64,000 bases of DNA, taken from the NCBI GenBank assembly GCA_025093555.1, contig JAIWNF010000036.1, positions 1 through 64,000 on the forward strand. Direction: 5' to 3'. The DNA is from Circinella umbellata. Its lineage: Eukaryota > Mucoromycota > Mucoromycetes > Mucorales > Lichtheimiaceae. The notes beneath the pieces were generated by a model, which was given only the letters and a program-made list of their open reading frames with translations, had not been told where the DNA came from and ran no database searches. The position numbers were made by a program, and so were the translations under genes. Below, piece after piece: positions 21,901 through 36,224 of this stretch (positions are counted from its first letter, which is position 1; every line of letters starts with the position of its first letter).

Positions 21901-24900
21901 GAGTCATGAATCGCTTTGCCAATAGTCCCGAAATGAATGATAGCAACGCCAAGGAGCTCTTTTCATATAGTCTCAGTTATCCTCCTTCATTCTATGAAGT
22001 ACGCGTGCGTAGAGAATATGGGCGGCTCATATCTGTCCGACTTCTTTTCTTTAATATGGACGTACAAGCACGACAACGAGGAATGGAGCATCTATTACAT
22101 ATACTTGAATTGCCTGATGAACCTTCTAGTATGATATGCCGTCGACCATATTCTCGTTTACTGATGCGAGACACCAAACACTACCACCAAGACGACAGAA
22201 GTACAGAGATCCGCAATCAATCAAGAGCATGGTATCTTCCAACTGCAATGTGGTTAGCAAGCGAATATATTGTACGAGATTATTTACAACATATAACATG
22301 GACATGGCAAACTGATAGTCATAAGAACCAATACCATCGAGAACACAAAATGATGCCACTTCATGATCTTGCATTTCAATTTCTATGTCAAGCAAGGCTT
22401 GACCAAGGTTTTCAATTAGTATCTCCTCGACCGGACGGTACACACTTTTACCAAGAGATTCATTTGTCTGGAAGTAACGACCCATGTTCAGTACAGTATT
22501 TTATTTATAAAGATTCGGATACAGGGAAGATTACCACTGAACTATGGATGGAACCAAGCAGCAGTCATGACCAGTATGAAATTTTGAAGGCATGGACAGG
22601 TGATCCAGATCGAAAGACCATATCACAATTGGTGACATTTGATCAGATCCACATTGTTGCACGCTCCAAAAGTAAAGGTGATATTAAGGAGAAGCCTACA
22701 CGAGAGTCGGTACCAACAATGGCAACTAGTACTAACAGCAGTGCTATTGACCAGCAAAATACAACAATGGTGATGATGCTACCGCAACTATTCGAAGTTA
22801 CATCTGTTCTACGCTCTAATGTATTTGTTCTTACCAGCTTCACATCACCACAGTTTTATACTTTAGCATTAGACACACAAAAGGATCAACAGCCCAATGG
22901 AAACAATTATCAGGAAGTACAAAAAGAAAAGCCACAACAGTCGAATGAACAACTGTTGATCAAACAGACGTCACATCAGCAACAGCTTCATTATATGCAT
23001 CGTTGTCATAGATATCAGCATCAGGAAGATGATCGTAAGAGCGATATATGTCTTCGCCCTGATCCAATTTTGAACAGGAACAAAAAGGCATTAGTGCAGT
23101 TGGAAATAGATGCACAAAACTACGCATTATTGCATTATTTTGCGGAAAATGGATTAGAGGCTATGACGGATGGTGAGATTATTATGACTCACCATGATAG
23201 CGGTGCTCGATTTTGGTCAGAATTGAAACATGCTATATTCACTAGCAAACACTACTTCTCCGGACTAAAACTTGCCACGGATTTGCGCAAGCTACGTTGT
23301 TTTGTCACTTTGATTGATGTCCGCTCATTTGTAATCACTTTATTTCCAACCCTTGATGCGGTGATCCAAGGTTTATCCGAGAAAAAACGGTCTTTTACAG
23401 ATAATCGAATGGACTTTATTATGTTCGAATGTATTCGCAAAAAACCCCTTAAGCCTATGAAAAATGATCAACGGGTTGATGGGATCAGTAATAACTACAT
23501 CAGCAAAATGGTCATCGACAATGACGACGACGGAATTACTGTTAAGCCAATTAAGTACTTAGTTCATGAAAACGATGGACTAGGGGATATCATGAGACCA
23601 AAATTGGTTGAAGGGTATTTTCACGATAAACCTACTCCCTGCTTGACAGAACGAGTACTTGGAGTGGCACAAAATGTGAGGCAGCTCTACTGCAAGAGTT
23701 TTTTTCGATCGTTTTATACTTGTCTTATGCGAGGTCTCTTAGTAGATGCTAACGACTTGGTGCAAGTTCTGAATGTTTGTGACGAGTCAGTTATGCGAAT
23801 TGATATTACCGAGTTTGTTAATGTGATGGCTCTACAGCGCCAAGAATCCGGTGATAATAGCGGGTAAAAAGAAAAGAAAAGTTCAGAGTAAAATAATAGT
23901 TTTTAAATTAATTTAATCTATTTACCTGTATATAATAGTAGTCATCGTATAATCGAAATACAAGAGCGGTTTGCATCAATATTTCAACACTATTTTGAGT
24001 TGTTGCGCACAACAGACAAAAAAAATCCAAGTCTTTTTTATTACAAACCCCCCTTCAGTAGGACAAGTGACAAAAATACATCATTGGATGATCAAATATC
24101 ACTTTTAGTTGATCTTGTTGCTTGGTCACAGACCCCATTGCTGATTCGACTCGAGTGTGTGTATGCTGACCCGGCCAGTGGTAAAACTACGACTGTTCCA
24201 ATTACATCACTACCAACGGTATTTGGTGCCCAATCACAAGACAGCGAATTTATCAACTTTGAACCGAACATATCGAACGATGTTTATGACAGCGATTGGT
24301 CACCATTAGACAACAAATCAACAACAGTGGCGTTGCATCTTGTTTGTATTAACATTCCTCGTTCACAAGATGAGGATTTTTTTATTACTAATCCGTCTAT
24401 GCCATTGCCACAAGAGTAAGTGTTTATCTATTAAGAAGTAGCTAAACAAAAGGAAAAAAACGACCGCTTATTTGAACATCATGATTGTAATATAGGTCAC
24501 TGATAAATTCAATGCGTTCAAGGCCATCTTGCTTTTTCTCTTTGGCACGCGACCAACAAGAAGCATTGGCAGAGACCGAAGCTCGTATACGATGGTTGTT
24601 GACTGAGGAAACACTACATGGCCTTTTAAAAGTGTCAGTTATTACCAAACCCATTCTCCAATATGTCGATCGTCAACTAGGTCGTGGAAGTCTTTTCGTT
24701 GACTTTCCTACTGTTATCAATGTTCCGTTCCAATTTGTTAAAGATTTGCATAATAGTCGTGAAGTGTTTATGGATGAGCTCGAAAAAAGTAGTCAAGTTG
24801 CTGGAAGTTATCGATTGCAACGAATTGATGATTATTTTTATATAAGCCAGGATTCAGTGTATAATATGCGAGAGGAGGATTCACTATGTACTTTATCATC

Positions 24901-27900
24901 TGACGAAGGTACGGATTCGAAACGAGAGCAATGTTTTACTGAGCCATCAGCATCATCTGGGCCGCAAAACATTACTGAAGACAATAGTGATCTGTGTAAT
25001 GGACTAGGTATCAGCACTCTTGCTGTAGATACAGATGTTGAATCTACCGATTCGACAGTAGTATCATTTGCGGATAGACCCCTTTATTGGCTTGTTTTAC
25101 GGCCTCACGAACGCTATGTTTCGATATATTTCTATTCAAAATTACAAATTCGATCCGATATCATACAACGGGTCAAAGACAAGCTTACGAATATTCAAGA
25201 GCGCACAAATCGGCTCATGTTACTAGAAAGTCTTCAAGAAACACGGGTATGTAGCAAGTTCCTCGAACCACATATTACTGGACCAACAAGTGCACCGCTC
25301 GATTCTTCTGATGATAATTCTGAGGATGAGGATAACATATACACAGTTTCTGAAAACGATGGATCTTTAGTAGCAACCGGAAAGTTCAAACCAGGACAAT
25401 TTGCATGTCCAGTAATATATACAAAGCAATTTCCACTACATTGGCGATTACAACCCAATGTTGCACTCAAATATCTGAGAGCAGATGTATTGCGACTTTT
25501 CGTTGTACGTAACCGACCAAATATGTATGTTATTGAACGTAGCGGCTCAATCGTGTATTGCAAAATATTTGAACGTGAGCTAAACGATGGTAGCAGCAGT
25601 AAAGCTGATAATACAACTACAATGACTCCAACAACAGCAGATATATCACGTAGTCCACAGTCAATTTCATCACCAACATCTGGTACTATACCGCCCCATT
25701 TTAAATCTCCTGAAGAGTGCAAAGGAAGCAAGAATGGATCAACATCATCTACAACTACAGATAATATACGCGAGCTTGTACTTGAGGTGCATGGTATCGA
25801 TTTACCTCTATGGATTGAGCAAGAGTTTACCGATCTTATTGAAAATCGTTTGACAACAGAGATCACACTCAATGAACTACAACGCTTTTTTTTAAGAAAC
25901 CCTAACAGCAAACCAACGCCGGCGGTATGTACTTTTTTTATATTATATACGTGTTAATTAACATAGCTTGAAAATTGAACTTATATATGGTTCTTTTAAT
26001 ACAGGATGTAAAATTTGTTATGCCTTTTGATAAACCGCCAACAGGAGAGGAGGTACTTCGTATGCCGTTACTAGTTAATGACCCTACTACTTTACTACTG
26101 TTTTTCAAACAGTCAATAATGGCTGATACAATCAAACCATTTACTGGGTCCTATGTCATCGAAGCCGTGAAGGAATATAACCAAAGACGATTTCCAAAAA
26201 TGGCAGCATCGGAATTCAATGACAATAACCAATGTTGTTTTTATTATAACTGTACAAGGCGTGTACCAGGGACATCAACGCCGCTGGAATTGGCGGTAGG
26301 TCAAGGCGTTGCTGGCATTTGTGTTACGAACGAAATTATTCGAAAAGATATTACCAACAACGGGAATGGACGATTTGATCACACCATAGATATCAATCCT
26401 GAGAGCATAAAAGCTTGTTTAGAAGATGAATTCCGTGAATATATCTCTACAACAACAACATCCATAAAGACAACCACAAAAGCAAATAGTGGGGATGCGG
26501 TTTGTCGCATTTGGATCGAACTTTGGGTTACTGGTTCGGCAGATTCGTTAACATTATTAAACCACATATACGAATGTTTTCGGCAATCCCTCTGTGACTA
26601 CTTAATTGAGAAGACAGTGTCTATTGACTATGGAGTGGCTCTACTCCATCGAGCCTTGTTGTTTGAAGATAGAAGTATTAGCGTGGGTAGGGCATTACGA
26701 AAAACTTTTATTGATTCAATTTTATATATTCTGGAGAAGGCTGCTGAATGGAAAAGCCCGACTGTTTATTCATTCGACCAAGCAATCCGGATTATGCCAT
26801 GGGTAATGGATGATCTACTTGATTACATCAATTGCGAACTATGTAATCTAGATACTAACCTGAAGATGACGATTGCCTGGACATTGCTTAATCAACAAGG
26901 TATGCCAGCAACGAACTGGGAACTTTACCAAGGACAAAGGCTCATGCACGATCGGATACGAAATAATATCCGACTTGTGGGTATTAGTGGGTTGAGCGAA
27001 TTTGTCGAGAAATTGGGTAGTGTAGAAGATCATCGACGAGCAAGTATGGTTAGTGAAGAGCGTTCAATAGCCGGGCGATCAAGAAGGAGCTCAATCACAT
27101 CGCATGGCTCAGCATCGAACAAAATTCAGAAGCAATCTAAATCAGACGAGGCTAGTAAACCAGTAGACGACAGGTCACGTTCATCAAGTACATCAAGATC
27201 AATGTCCGGGGTTGTTAGTAGAACATCTCGAAGCAGCGTTCCGCGTGTCGATGTAGCTAAGCATTGTTTCTTGTTTATGCGCATGGATTCTAAAGGTATT
27301 TCCGTATATACATACAATTGGTCCGAAAAGACAAGTCTTAATGTATTTGACAGTATTTTCCGCGCGGTAACCCGTCAAGGAGCACGTCATGATGTACTGA
27401 CGAATATCTTGCAACAAAAAATGGGTATATTTCATCACAGCACATCATTAAAGCAAACCGTTGAAAACTATTCATCATTGGTATCTGTTCCACCCCTACA
27501 ACATGTTACCGATCAACACATGACACCACATATAAATATCGTATCTCCTAAGCATCAACCAAAAACACCACAATTACAACAGCAGTATCAGCAGAAAGCA
27601 GATACTTCGACACCAAAAATCGACAATACTGCGCGGTCCGTGAAGAAAATTAACATTCTTTTCGAGCTCCAGGATATGGTAAATTATGCAACAGTTACAA
27701 CTGATAAAAGTGATGCGACTAGTGTTGCGGCGAGTGCAACAACAAAGTCAACTGAACACGATGATAAGCAAACAACTGTATCAGTAGCAAGTGAGTTGGA
27801 TTCCACTTTAACTGAATTTACCACCGTTGAGGATTGCACGCGACGACAAGAGCATGATCTTTTGAAGCGTCATGGTGTTCCATTCCTTGAAGCTGTGATG

Positions 27901-29815
27901 CGACGAACCAACGTACAAACAATACATCGTAAGGCACGTCAAGTTTATAGTCGGTGGAGTCGACAATATATTATTGATGGAATCAAGGCGTGTGATAAAC
28001 TACTAACCAGTCGTGATATAAGAGCAATCTTACGATCATCTCGTCTTCTACATTATTGCCGTACACCATTGTTATTTTCGCGCGTTGACGAGAATTGGAC
28101 AAGCCTCGACGAAGATTCATCAAGTCGAGCGCAGACAGCTCAGTGGTATGTTAGTCTGATGGAAGCTTTCGTTCTTGACTACAGCAAATATCTCGAAGGT
28201 GTTGATATGCATCTTGTTGATCTACTACCTTCGGACGACTCAGACTTAAATTCCAGCATATTTCGTATCTCACAAAACTTTACCATTGATTGTACACCAT
28301 TCTATTTTCTCCGGGTTGTCAAGGGTGGTTCTATACTATGTGAATTGCGGTTTACCGGTGCGTATGTATCGGTGACGCTGTACACTTTGCATCGGTGGTA
28401 TGGAAGAGGAGGTCAGAAACCAGATCGTGGAAATTTTCGTAGTTTTGAAGAGACAAGCGGTCATTTTAAACAATTTATCCATGTTAATTCATTTGTTCAT
28501 GATTTTCATCTGCGATATATTCAAAAAATGCTAGAAAACATTAGTATTCATACGCGAAACAGCAATAGTAGCAACAGCAGTAGCAGCAGCAGTAGCAGCA
28601 GCGCCGTTAGTGATAGCAATGGGGATACGACAGCAACTATGCTAGCGAATCTCAATCTCCTAAACGTTCTTCACCAGTTTTCAACGATACATAGACAGCC
28701 AGCCTCTTATTCATGCAATAGGTTGCTGCGTGGATTTTATCAAATTGGCTCTGATGTTTTAGATGGTAAAGAAAGTTTTTTTGACAACTTACTAGGAAGC
28801 TCCCCACGTTATGGCCTTACGAGTATACGAGTGAAAGATAAGTCTATTGCTGCAGCTGTAACTAGCCATGATTTATCATTTCTTCCTGATGGTGGTCACA
28901 CAGGAAAATGGAAGCATACTCTTGTTGTTGCTCCTGTGGAAGTGGATGAAGAAGGATTATGGTTAGAGTATTTTATTCTGATTGTTTATCAAGGCCAAAC
29001 GAGTCCAACCTCCGTGAACAAGAATACTTACCCACCAACAAAATCCAATACAAACGTGAATGATACAATTGATGAAATGCTTCTTCTTGAAGGTTATACT
29101 TTGAATGATATTATAACTAATGCTCGCGACCGACTAGATATTATTGTCGGGGATGTAAGTTGCAAAGGGTTCAAAAAAGGAGGAAATGGGGAGTATTGTA
29201 AGGGATAAAAAAATGTTACCAAGGGGCAAGAAAAGAAAAATATGTGTACAGCGCGAAGAGTACTTTTTTCTCAAAATTCCCCTTTAAACGTTATTTCAGG
29301 TTATTGCATATTGTAAACGGCATAACGATTGGACTGAATTATATGCATCCGATCTTATCACTATTCCTAGTCCCCAATCAGCAAGATTGGCTACATTGTT
29401 GAGTAGATTTAATCATACAAACATATGCGATATGGATAGCAACATGGTTTCTATATTCCATACTCAATTGAATTGGAACGCAGCGTTTGATCAACTAATC
29501 AGATTACATCAAAAGAAAAGTATCAAAGATCTTCGGACAAGTAATGGAAAACGACATTTACTCCTGTACAATTATGGACGATATATGGATTATTTGATTC
29601 ATTTACAACTTGACACTAACAGCCACATTAAGGGGTGGATGGTAAGCCGTGAGAACAGTCGCACGAGCCAACTCCATGGAGAACAAATAGCAAACCTAGG
29701 AAAAATGTTATGTCATATCATTTGGATGCAAACGGCTCATGATTTCAACAGTAATAGTGATTCAAACAGCACAATAATAGAAACTACTGCAAGCAACACT
29801 GGCTCTAGCGTATGA
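18930..29815 (+). CDS. SZT2: SZT2 homologue (KICSTOR complex, TORC1 amino-acid sensing)
   Basis: Giant scaffold that in animals links GATOR1 to lysosomes within KICSTOR, so TORC1 is switched off on starvation. Proposed exons: 18930-19055, 19131-19250, 19348-19667, 19745-19796, 19887-23863, 23939-24415, 24496-25924, 26005-29154, 29300-29815. The protein is ~3388 aa, close to human SZT2 (~3.4 kb of codons). Evidence is collinear similarity from the first residues: VLLKYSRVSTKN...QWLLK, TPRTKLMTITYEYRLVYILDLS, and a vWA-like region with ILITDGAMKS, IIQVGSV and FGFVPDSEI. The later region ETEARIRWLL also fits the family. There is no catalytic motif, as expected. Low-complexity inserts include a Ser tract (AGC/AGT repeat, 28559-28605). 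The end of exon 4 is uncertain: GTAAAA at 19797 keeps the frame, whereas the better donor GTAAGT at 19816 breaks it by one base. Confidence 0.88.
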
Positions 29816-30420
29816 GTTACCGCATCGAATGTTCAAAACTCTTCTTCTCTTGTGGCACTCCTGTGAATTATATAAAAAGTGTAAATAGTTTTTTTTTATA
29901 TATATTTTTTAATAAAATTTTTGTACATTGCTTCGAGAGTATAATAATAAAAGAGAAATTAATGAAAAAAACAGGGGGATAAGGAATTGAAAGTAGGAAC
30001 ATTGCTCTCTTGTTACTCATAGGCACGTGTATATGGAAACAAGTCTCTATTCAAAATATAACAAAAACAAGGGATTATGCATACGATATAGTATAAACTT
30101 ACCCAATTCGCTCCCCCAAGTTAATGCTAAATCTCATTGTCATCGATCAACTATACACGCTACATTACCAGTAAAGATTGATGCATTAGATGCTTTCTAT
30201 CCCCTCCATTTAGCATAAGCATTTGAAAGAATATTCTGGGGGTCTCTGTAAACGGAGGCTGACTGTATTGGCGAGATTAAAAACAAGGTGTCATTCTCAA
30301 TCATAATAAAAATACACCAAGAACTAAAGCCCTATATATGGTTGAGCATTATCATTTCATATAGTTTTTTTTTCTTCCTTTTCTTTTCTTCTCTTTCAAA
30401 TTTTCGTTTTATCACAATAT
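29816..30420. promoter_or_regulatory. SZT2-FKS intergenic region with candidate TATA box
   Basis: There is no gene in this ~600-bp gap. TATATATG at 30333-30340 lies about 80 bp before the proposed FKS start codon and is followed by a T/C-rich tract, a plausible core promoter. Confidence 0.4.
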
Positions 30421-33400
30421 TAAATGCGTGCAGTTGATAGCGCTGATGCTCAGCATAATGGCAGCCCTAATCAAACAGTCTCTAGCGTTTCAATTATGCA
30501 AGTAGTAATAATAGCAAAACAAGAAAGTTTAAGGCGGTGTGGCATTTTTGATAACTAATAGGGAAATGTCTATTTTTGTAGAGCAAATACCCGTTCCCCT
30601 ATTAGCCATAATGGTTCACTATTATCGTCATCTGCTCACCAGAACCAATATTCTTTTCGAAGCAATGAATCGCTTGAAACGGATAGCAGTGTTCCAGCAA
30701 CCCAATGTCTCAATGTGACTGACGTTGATTCCTATGGACATGTCCGGGATGATATACACAGTGCTGGTCGATACTTACGTTATGCTCCTTCAACAGATTC
30801 ACTCCTTGCTCAACTAGAAAACAAACGACATAGAAATCATGCACGGATAGCAGCAATAGCAACCGTGGCAACAGCAAATGAAGATAATAAACATGACAGA
30901 GAGTTTCACTCTAGTACCACTATTAATAATTCTACTAGCTTATCAAATGATACCTTGGTCGGACTTCCTTCTGACTCAAGAGGAGAAACAACTGCAGCAT
31001 ACAGATATCCATCTTGGTCTTTAACAAGTGCACCATGCTCGGCAGAAGAAATTCAACATACGTTTGTTCATCTTACCAATACGTTTGGTTTTCAGCTGCA
31101 TAGCATGCAGAACATGTATGACCATCTTATGGTGATGCTGGATTCACGTGCATCTCGCATGTCTCCTTTGTCTGCACTTCAGTCGCTACATGCCGAATAT
31201 ATTGGTGGTCCCATTGCCAACTATCGACAATGGTATTTTGCTGCTCAACAACAGGATATTCAAGGCGATGGTAACGACGAGAATCAAGACAATAACAACC
31301 CAGAAAAAAATTTAAAAGAGGCATGGGAAAGTGCAATGGAAAATTTGTCTAATGCTGAACGTGTGCAACAACTTGGACTCTGGCTACTTATTTGGGGTGA
31401 AGCATCCAATCTACGCTTTTGCCCTGAAGCACTATGTTTTATTTTCAAATGTGCGAGTGACGCATATGACCCAAATACAAAGACTGTTGCATCTGAAGGA
31501 GAGTTTTTGAATAGTGTGATCCAGCCGTTGTATGATTTTATACATAATCAAAGCTACAAAGCCGACGGGAAAAAACGCGAGCGCGATCATGACGATGTTA
31601 TTGGATACGATGATATAAATCAATTATTCTGGACTAAAGAAAGTATATCAAGACTAAAATTAGAAGATAAAAGAAAATTAATGGAGATACCTGAGGAAGA
31701 GCGGTATTTCTTTTTACGGGAGGTGCGGTGGGATAAAGGGTTTACTAAGACTTTCAAAGAGAAGCGCTCGTGGATGCATTTGGCCGTTAATTTTACTCGG
31801 GTGTGGATTATCCATGTTGTGGCGTTTTGGTACTACATCAGCGCAAATGGCAGCGCCTTGTATTTAAGTGAGGATAAAGAAGAAGCAGAAAATGAGTTAC
31901 CGGTTCAACTATCTATTGTCGCTCTTGGTGGTGGTGTCGCAACACTGATCGTATTGCTTGCATGTTTAGTAGAATATATTTACGTGCCATTGACTTGGAA
32001 TGGCGCTGGAATGCTGTTGCGTCGACTAACATTTCTTGTTCCAATCTTTTTGCTAAACACCGGTCCGTCGATATACTGCCTATATTTTGATCGTACAAGT
32101 GGAATCGCAACAGCTGTTTCTATTATTCAACTGCTCATCAGTATTGCAACAAGTTTATTTTTTACAATTGTTCCACAATCACAACTTTTTGTAAAAAGAT
32201 CCAAACAACAAGATAAATACAAGGCACAAGCTTATAAAACTTTCACTGCAAATTTTCCTCATCTAAAGCGTATGGATCGGGCGACATCTATGGGTCTGTG
32301 GATTTGTGTATTTGGGTGTAAACTGCTCGAATCGTATTTCTTTTTGGCATTATCGTTCAAGGATCCAGTTACAGTGATGGCAAGAATGCGAATTGAGAAT
32401 TGTAACGATGCGATATTTGGGTCTTCTTTATGTTCATATATGCCATTTGTCGCACTTGTACTTATGATTATTATGGATCTTGTTCTGTTTTTTTTGGATA
32501 CCTATTTATGGTATGTCGTTTGGAACACCGTGTTCTCTGTTGCACGTTCGTTTTATCTTGGTATTTCTATTTGGACACCATGGAGGAACATGTATTCACG
32601 GCTGCCAAAACGTATTTATGCAAAGATGTTAGCCGTGTCTGAACTCGAAATGCGATGCAAACCCCGTGTTCTTTGTTCACAAATATGGAATGCTTTTATT
32701 ATTGCCATGTATCGTGATCATTTGCTATCTCCGGATCATGTTGCAAAGCTTTTGTATCAGCAGGTAAGAAGCAAGCCTTTTTCTGTGTGTATGTAAAGGA
32801 ATGTATTTAACAGCACACAAACTTATACAAATAATCTACACAGGTTCCTGATATATCCAATAAACAGCAAACATCGTTGGAAGAGCCGACTTTTTTTGTG
32901 GCCCAAGAAGACATTGCTTATGAAACTGAATACTATCCACAACAAAGCGAAGCAGAGCGTCGAATGCGCTTTTTTGCACAAAGTTTGACAACTCCAATGC
33001 CTGAACCATTACCTGTTCCCAGTATGCCAACATTTACAGTTATTGTACCTCATTACAGCGAAAAAGTTTTGTTGACATTACGTGAAATTATTCGAGAAGA
33101 AGATCAAAACACAAGAATAACACTACTTGAGTACCTCAAGCGTCTTCATCCGTTCGAATGGGAAAATTTTGTCAAGGATACAAAAGTTTTGGCCGACGAA
33201 TCAATTGACATACCACTGAATCGAGGAGGCGATTTGTCGACATATGAAGAAGGCAAGAGCGTAACCGATTCTGAACGTACACGAGTACACAAAGACACAG
33301 ACGACCTACCATTTTATTGTGTGGGATTCAAATCTTCGGCACCTGAATATACTCTTCGTACGCGGATATGGGCATCGTTACGCACACAAACGTTGTATCG

Positions 33401-36224
33401 AACAGTTACTGGATTCATGAATTATGATAAGGCAATCAAATTACTTTATCGTATAGAACAGCCTGATTTATTTACAGACGAAAAAAAGACAGATCATGAC
33501 TTGGATCAAATGGCAAACCGTAAATTTCGACTTGTATTAGCCATGCAGCGATATGCAGACTTTAACAAAGAAGAAAAAGAAACTGTCGAGATTTTATTTA
33601 AGGCGTACCCCAATCTTCAAGTTGCATATCTCGAAAAAATCGCGAACAATAATGATAATGATGACGACAAAAAGAAACAACAGCAAGATACTTATTATTC
33701 TGTATTGATTGATGGTCATTGTCCTATATTGGCTGATGGTACACGATCGCCCAAATATCGTATCAGATTACCCGGAAATCCGATTCTTGGTGATGGCAAG
33801 TCAGACAACCAGAATCATGCCTTGATTTTTTACCGCGGGGAATATCTTCAACTAATCGATGCAAATCAAGATAACTATCTTGAAGAATGTCTGAAGATTC
33901 GTAATGTGCTTGCTGAATTCGAACAAAAAACCCATAGGAGCAACTTAACTCCGTATCGCAGTAGCTCAATTCCAAGTGATGGGCCTGTAGCTATCGTGGG
34001 TGCTCGTGAATATATTTTTTCAGAAAATATCGGCGTCCTTGGTGATATTGCTGCTGGAAAAGAACAGACATTTGGAACACTTAGTCAACGTATTATGGCA
34101 ACAATCGGTGGTAGGGTAAATAAAAGAGACAATTTTTTTGTGAAAAGCTTCTGTTTTTTTTTGGCTTATAAATTAATTAAAAACCCTTATGCTTGGGATA
34201 TTTATTTATATTAGCTTCATTATGGTCATCCAGATTTTCTTAACGGTGTTTTCATGACTACAAGAGGAGGTGTGAGCAAAGCACAAAAAGGATTACACCT
34301 CAATGAAGATATTTATGCTGGTATGAATGCTTTCGAGCGTGGCGGGCGTATTAAGCATGTAGAGTACTACCAATGTGGCAAGGGACGTGACCTTGGAATG
34401 GGTTCTATTCTCAACTTTGTTACAAAGATTGGCACTGGTATGGGGGAGCAAATGCTTTCACGAGAATACTATTACATTGGAACACAACTACCTTTGGACC
34501 GATTCTTGACATTTTACTATGCCCATCCAGGTTTCCATATCAATAATATATTTATCATGCTCTCTGTTCAACTCTTTATGATTGTCACACTAGTTGTTGG
34601 TGCCTTGGCGATGCCTGCCACATTATGTGAGTTTAATCCAGATGCTCCAGAAGATGCCCCTCTGGAACCAGATGGGTGTTACAACCTGGTACCAGTCTTT
34701 GATTGGCTTAGGCGTGTAGTAATATCTATTTTCGTCATCTTTGCCATCTCCTTCCTACCGCTGTTTCTACAAGAATTAAACGAACGCGGATTCTTGCGAG
34801 CGATCGTCCGGCTTGCAAAGCAACTGATGTCGTTTTCTCCATTCTTTGAAATATTTGTCACACAATGTTATGCTGATTCCATATTAAGTAATTTGTCGTA
34901 TGGTGGGGCACGTTATATTGCAACTGGACGTGGTTTTGCAACTTCAAGGATCCCATTCTCACAACTGTTTGCCCGATTTGCCGATTCAAGCACTTACTTT
35001 GGAGCTAGAAGTTTTTTGATGCTTCTTTTTGGATGCATGGTTATATGGATGCCTCACCTTATTTATTTTTCAGTAACTGTTCTTGCTCTGGTACTTTCGC
35101 CATTTATTTTTAATCCCCATCAATTTGCTCTTGTTGACTTTTTAGTTGACTATCGTGAATATCTTCGTTGGCTTTCAAGAGGTAATGGAACCTCCCACTC
35201 AAGTTCTTGGATAGGTTATTGTCGATTCAAACGAACTAAGATTACGGGTGTCAAGCGGAAGAGCAGTAAAGTCAATCACGCACAGCCACGGGCAAAATTG
35301 ACAGTAGTGTTCTTTACCGAAATCATTTTACCTGTATGTATAGCAGCCATCTGTACTATCGCTTACCTCTTTGTACACAGTATTACTCCCGCTGACGAAG
35401 AACGCCCCAAGTCAAGCGTCCTAATTCGTGTTGTTGCCTTGTCGATGGGACCTATAGGATTAAACGCTGCTGTTCTCGGAGGTCTCGTTGGGGTTTCATT
35501 TTTAATTGGCCCGCTTGCATCGCTGTGCTGTAAAGTAAAGTTTGGATCGTCCGTTGCAGTCATCGCACACACTTGGTCTATTATCTGTTTTATTGTTTTT
35601 TTTCAATTACTCTATTTTTTGGAAAGTTGGCGTTTTGATCGTACGTTGCTAGGTGTGGTAGCTATAGCGGCTGTTCAGAGAGCCATTATCAAGACTATCA
35701 CTGTACTTTTGACACGTGAATTTAATCAAGGAGAAAGTAATCAAGCATGGTGGACCGGTCGTTGGTACAGACAAGGAGTAAGTGTTTTTTTATTGTCTTT
35801 AAGCATCAGATCTCTCTTCTTTAATATTAAAAAACAAATCTTCTAATGTATAATTGTTGTATAGCTTGGATGGCATGCGCTGTCACAGCCTTTACGCGAG
35901 TATATATGTAAAATCGTGGAAATGACCTTATTTCCAACCGATTTTTTCCTAGCACACTATATCTTATTTATTCTTTTTTTGGTGTGTCTTATACCTGGAA
36001 GTGATAAATGGCATTCATTCATGTTGTTCTGGCTTCGACCATCTAAACAAGTAGGAAAACCTGTATATTCACATGCTCAAAAGCAAAGGCGAAAGCGTAT
36101 TGCAGTGCAGTATGGTCTTTTATTGGTCATTGTTTGCGTGATACTTCTCGCAATTTTAATAATTCCAGCAGTTTTAGGACCTCATTTAAATTTTTTGAAA
36201 CACCTTTCTCTTCCATTATTATAA
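30421..36224 (+). CDS. FKS1: 1,3-beta-glucan synthase catalytic subunit (GT48)
   Basis: Integral plasma-membrane enzyme that polymerises UDP-glucose into wall 1,3-beta-glucan, activated by GTP-bound Rho1. Exons 30421-30536, 30582-32763, 32844-34115, 34215-35777 and 35865-36224 join in phase to 1830 aa, the family's normal length. Recognisable blocks are [19 protein letters not shown], the first membrane cluster (about 360-690), the GT48 core from [10 protein letters not shown] through [17 protein letters not shown] to GHPDFLNG...[19 protein letters not shown], and the C-terminal membrane cluster. Hot spot 1 reads FLALSFKDP (residues 626-634, nt 32341-32367) and hot spot 2 DWLRRVVIS (1353-1361, nt 34701-34727). 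Both differ from the echinocandin-sensitive yeast versions. Only the first exon/intron is uncertain; its 45-nt intron has a good CTAAT branch site. Confidence 0.95.

Noticed and set aside
22126..22485. Minus-strand ORFs within SZT2
   Set aside because: They are shadows of a long coding exon with no independent support.
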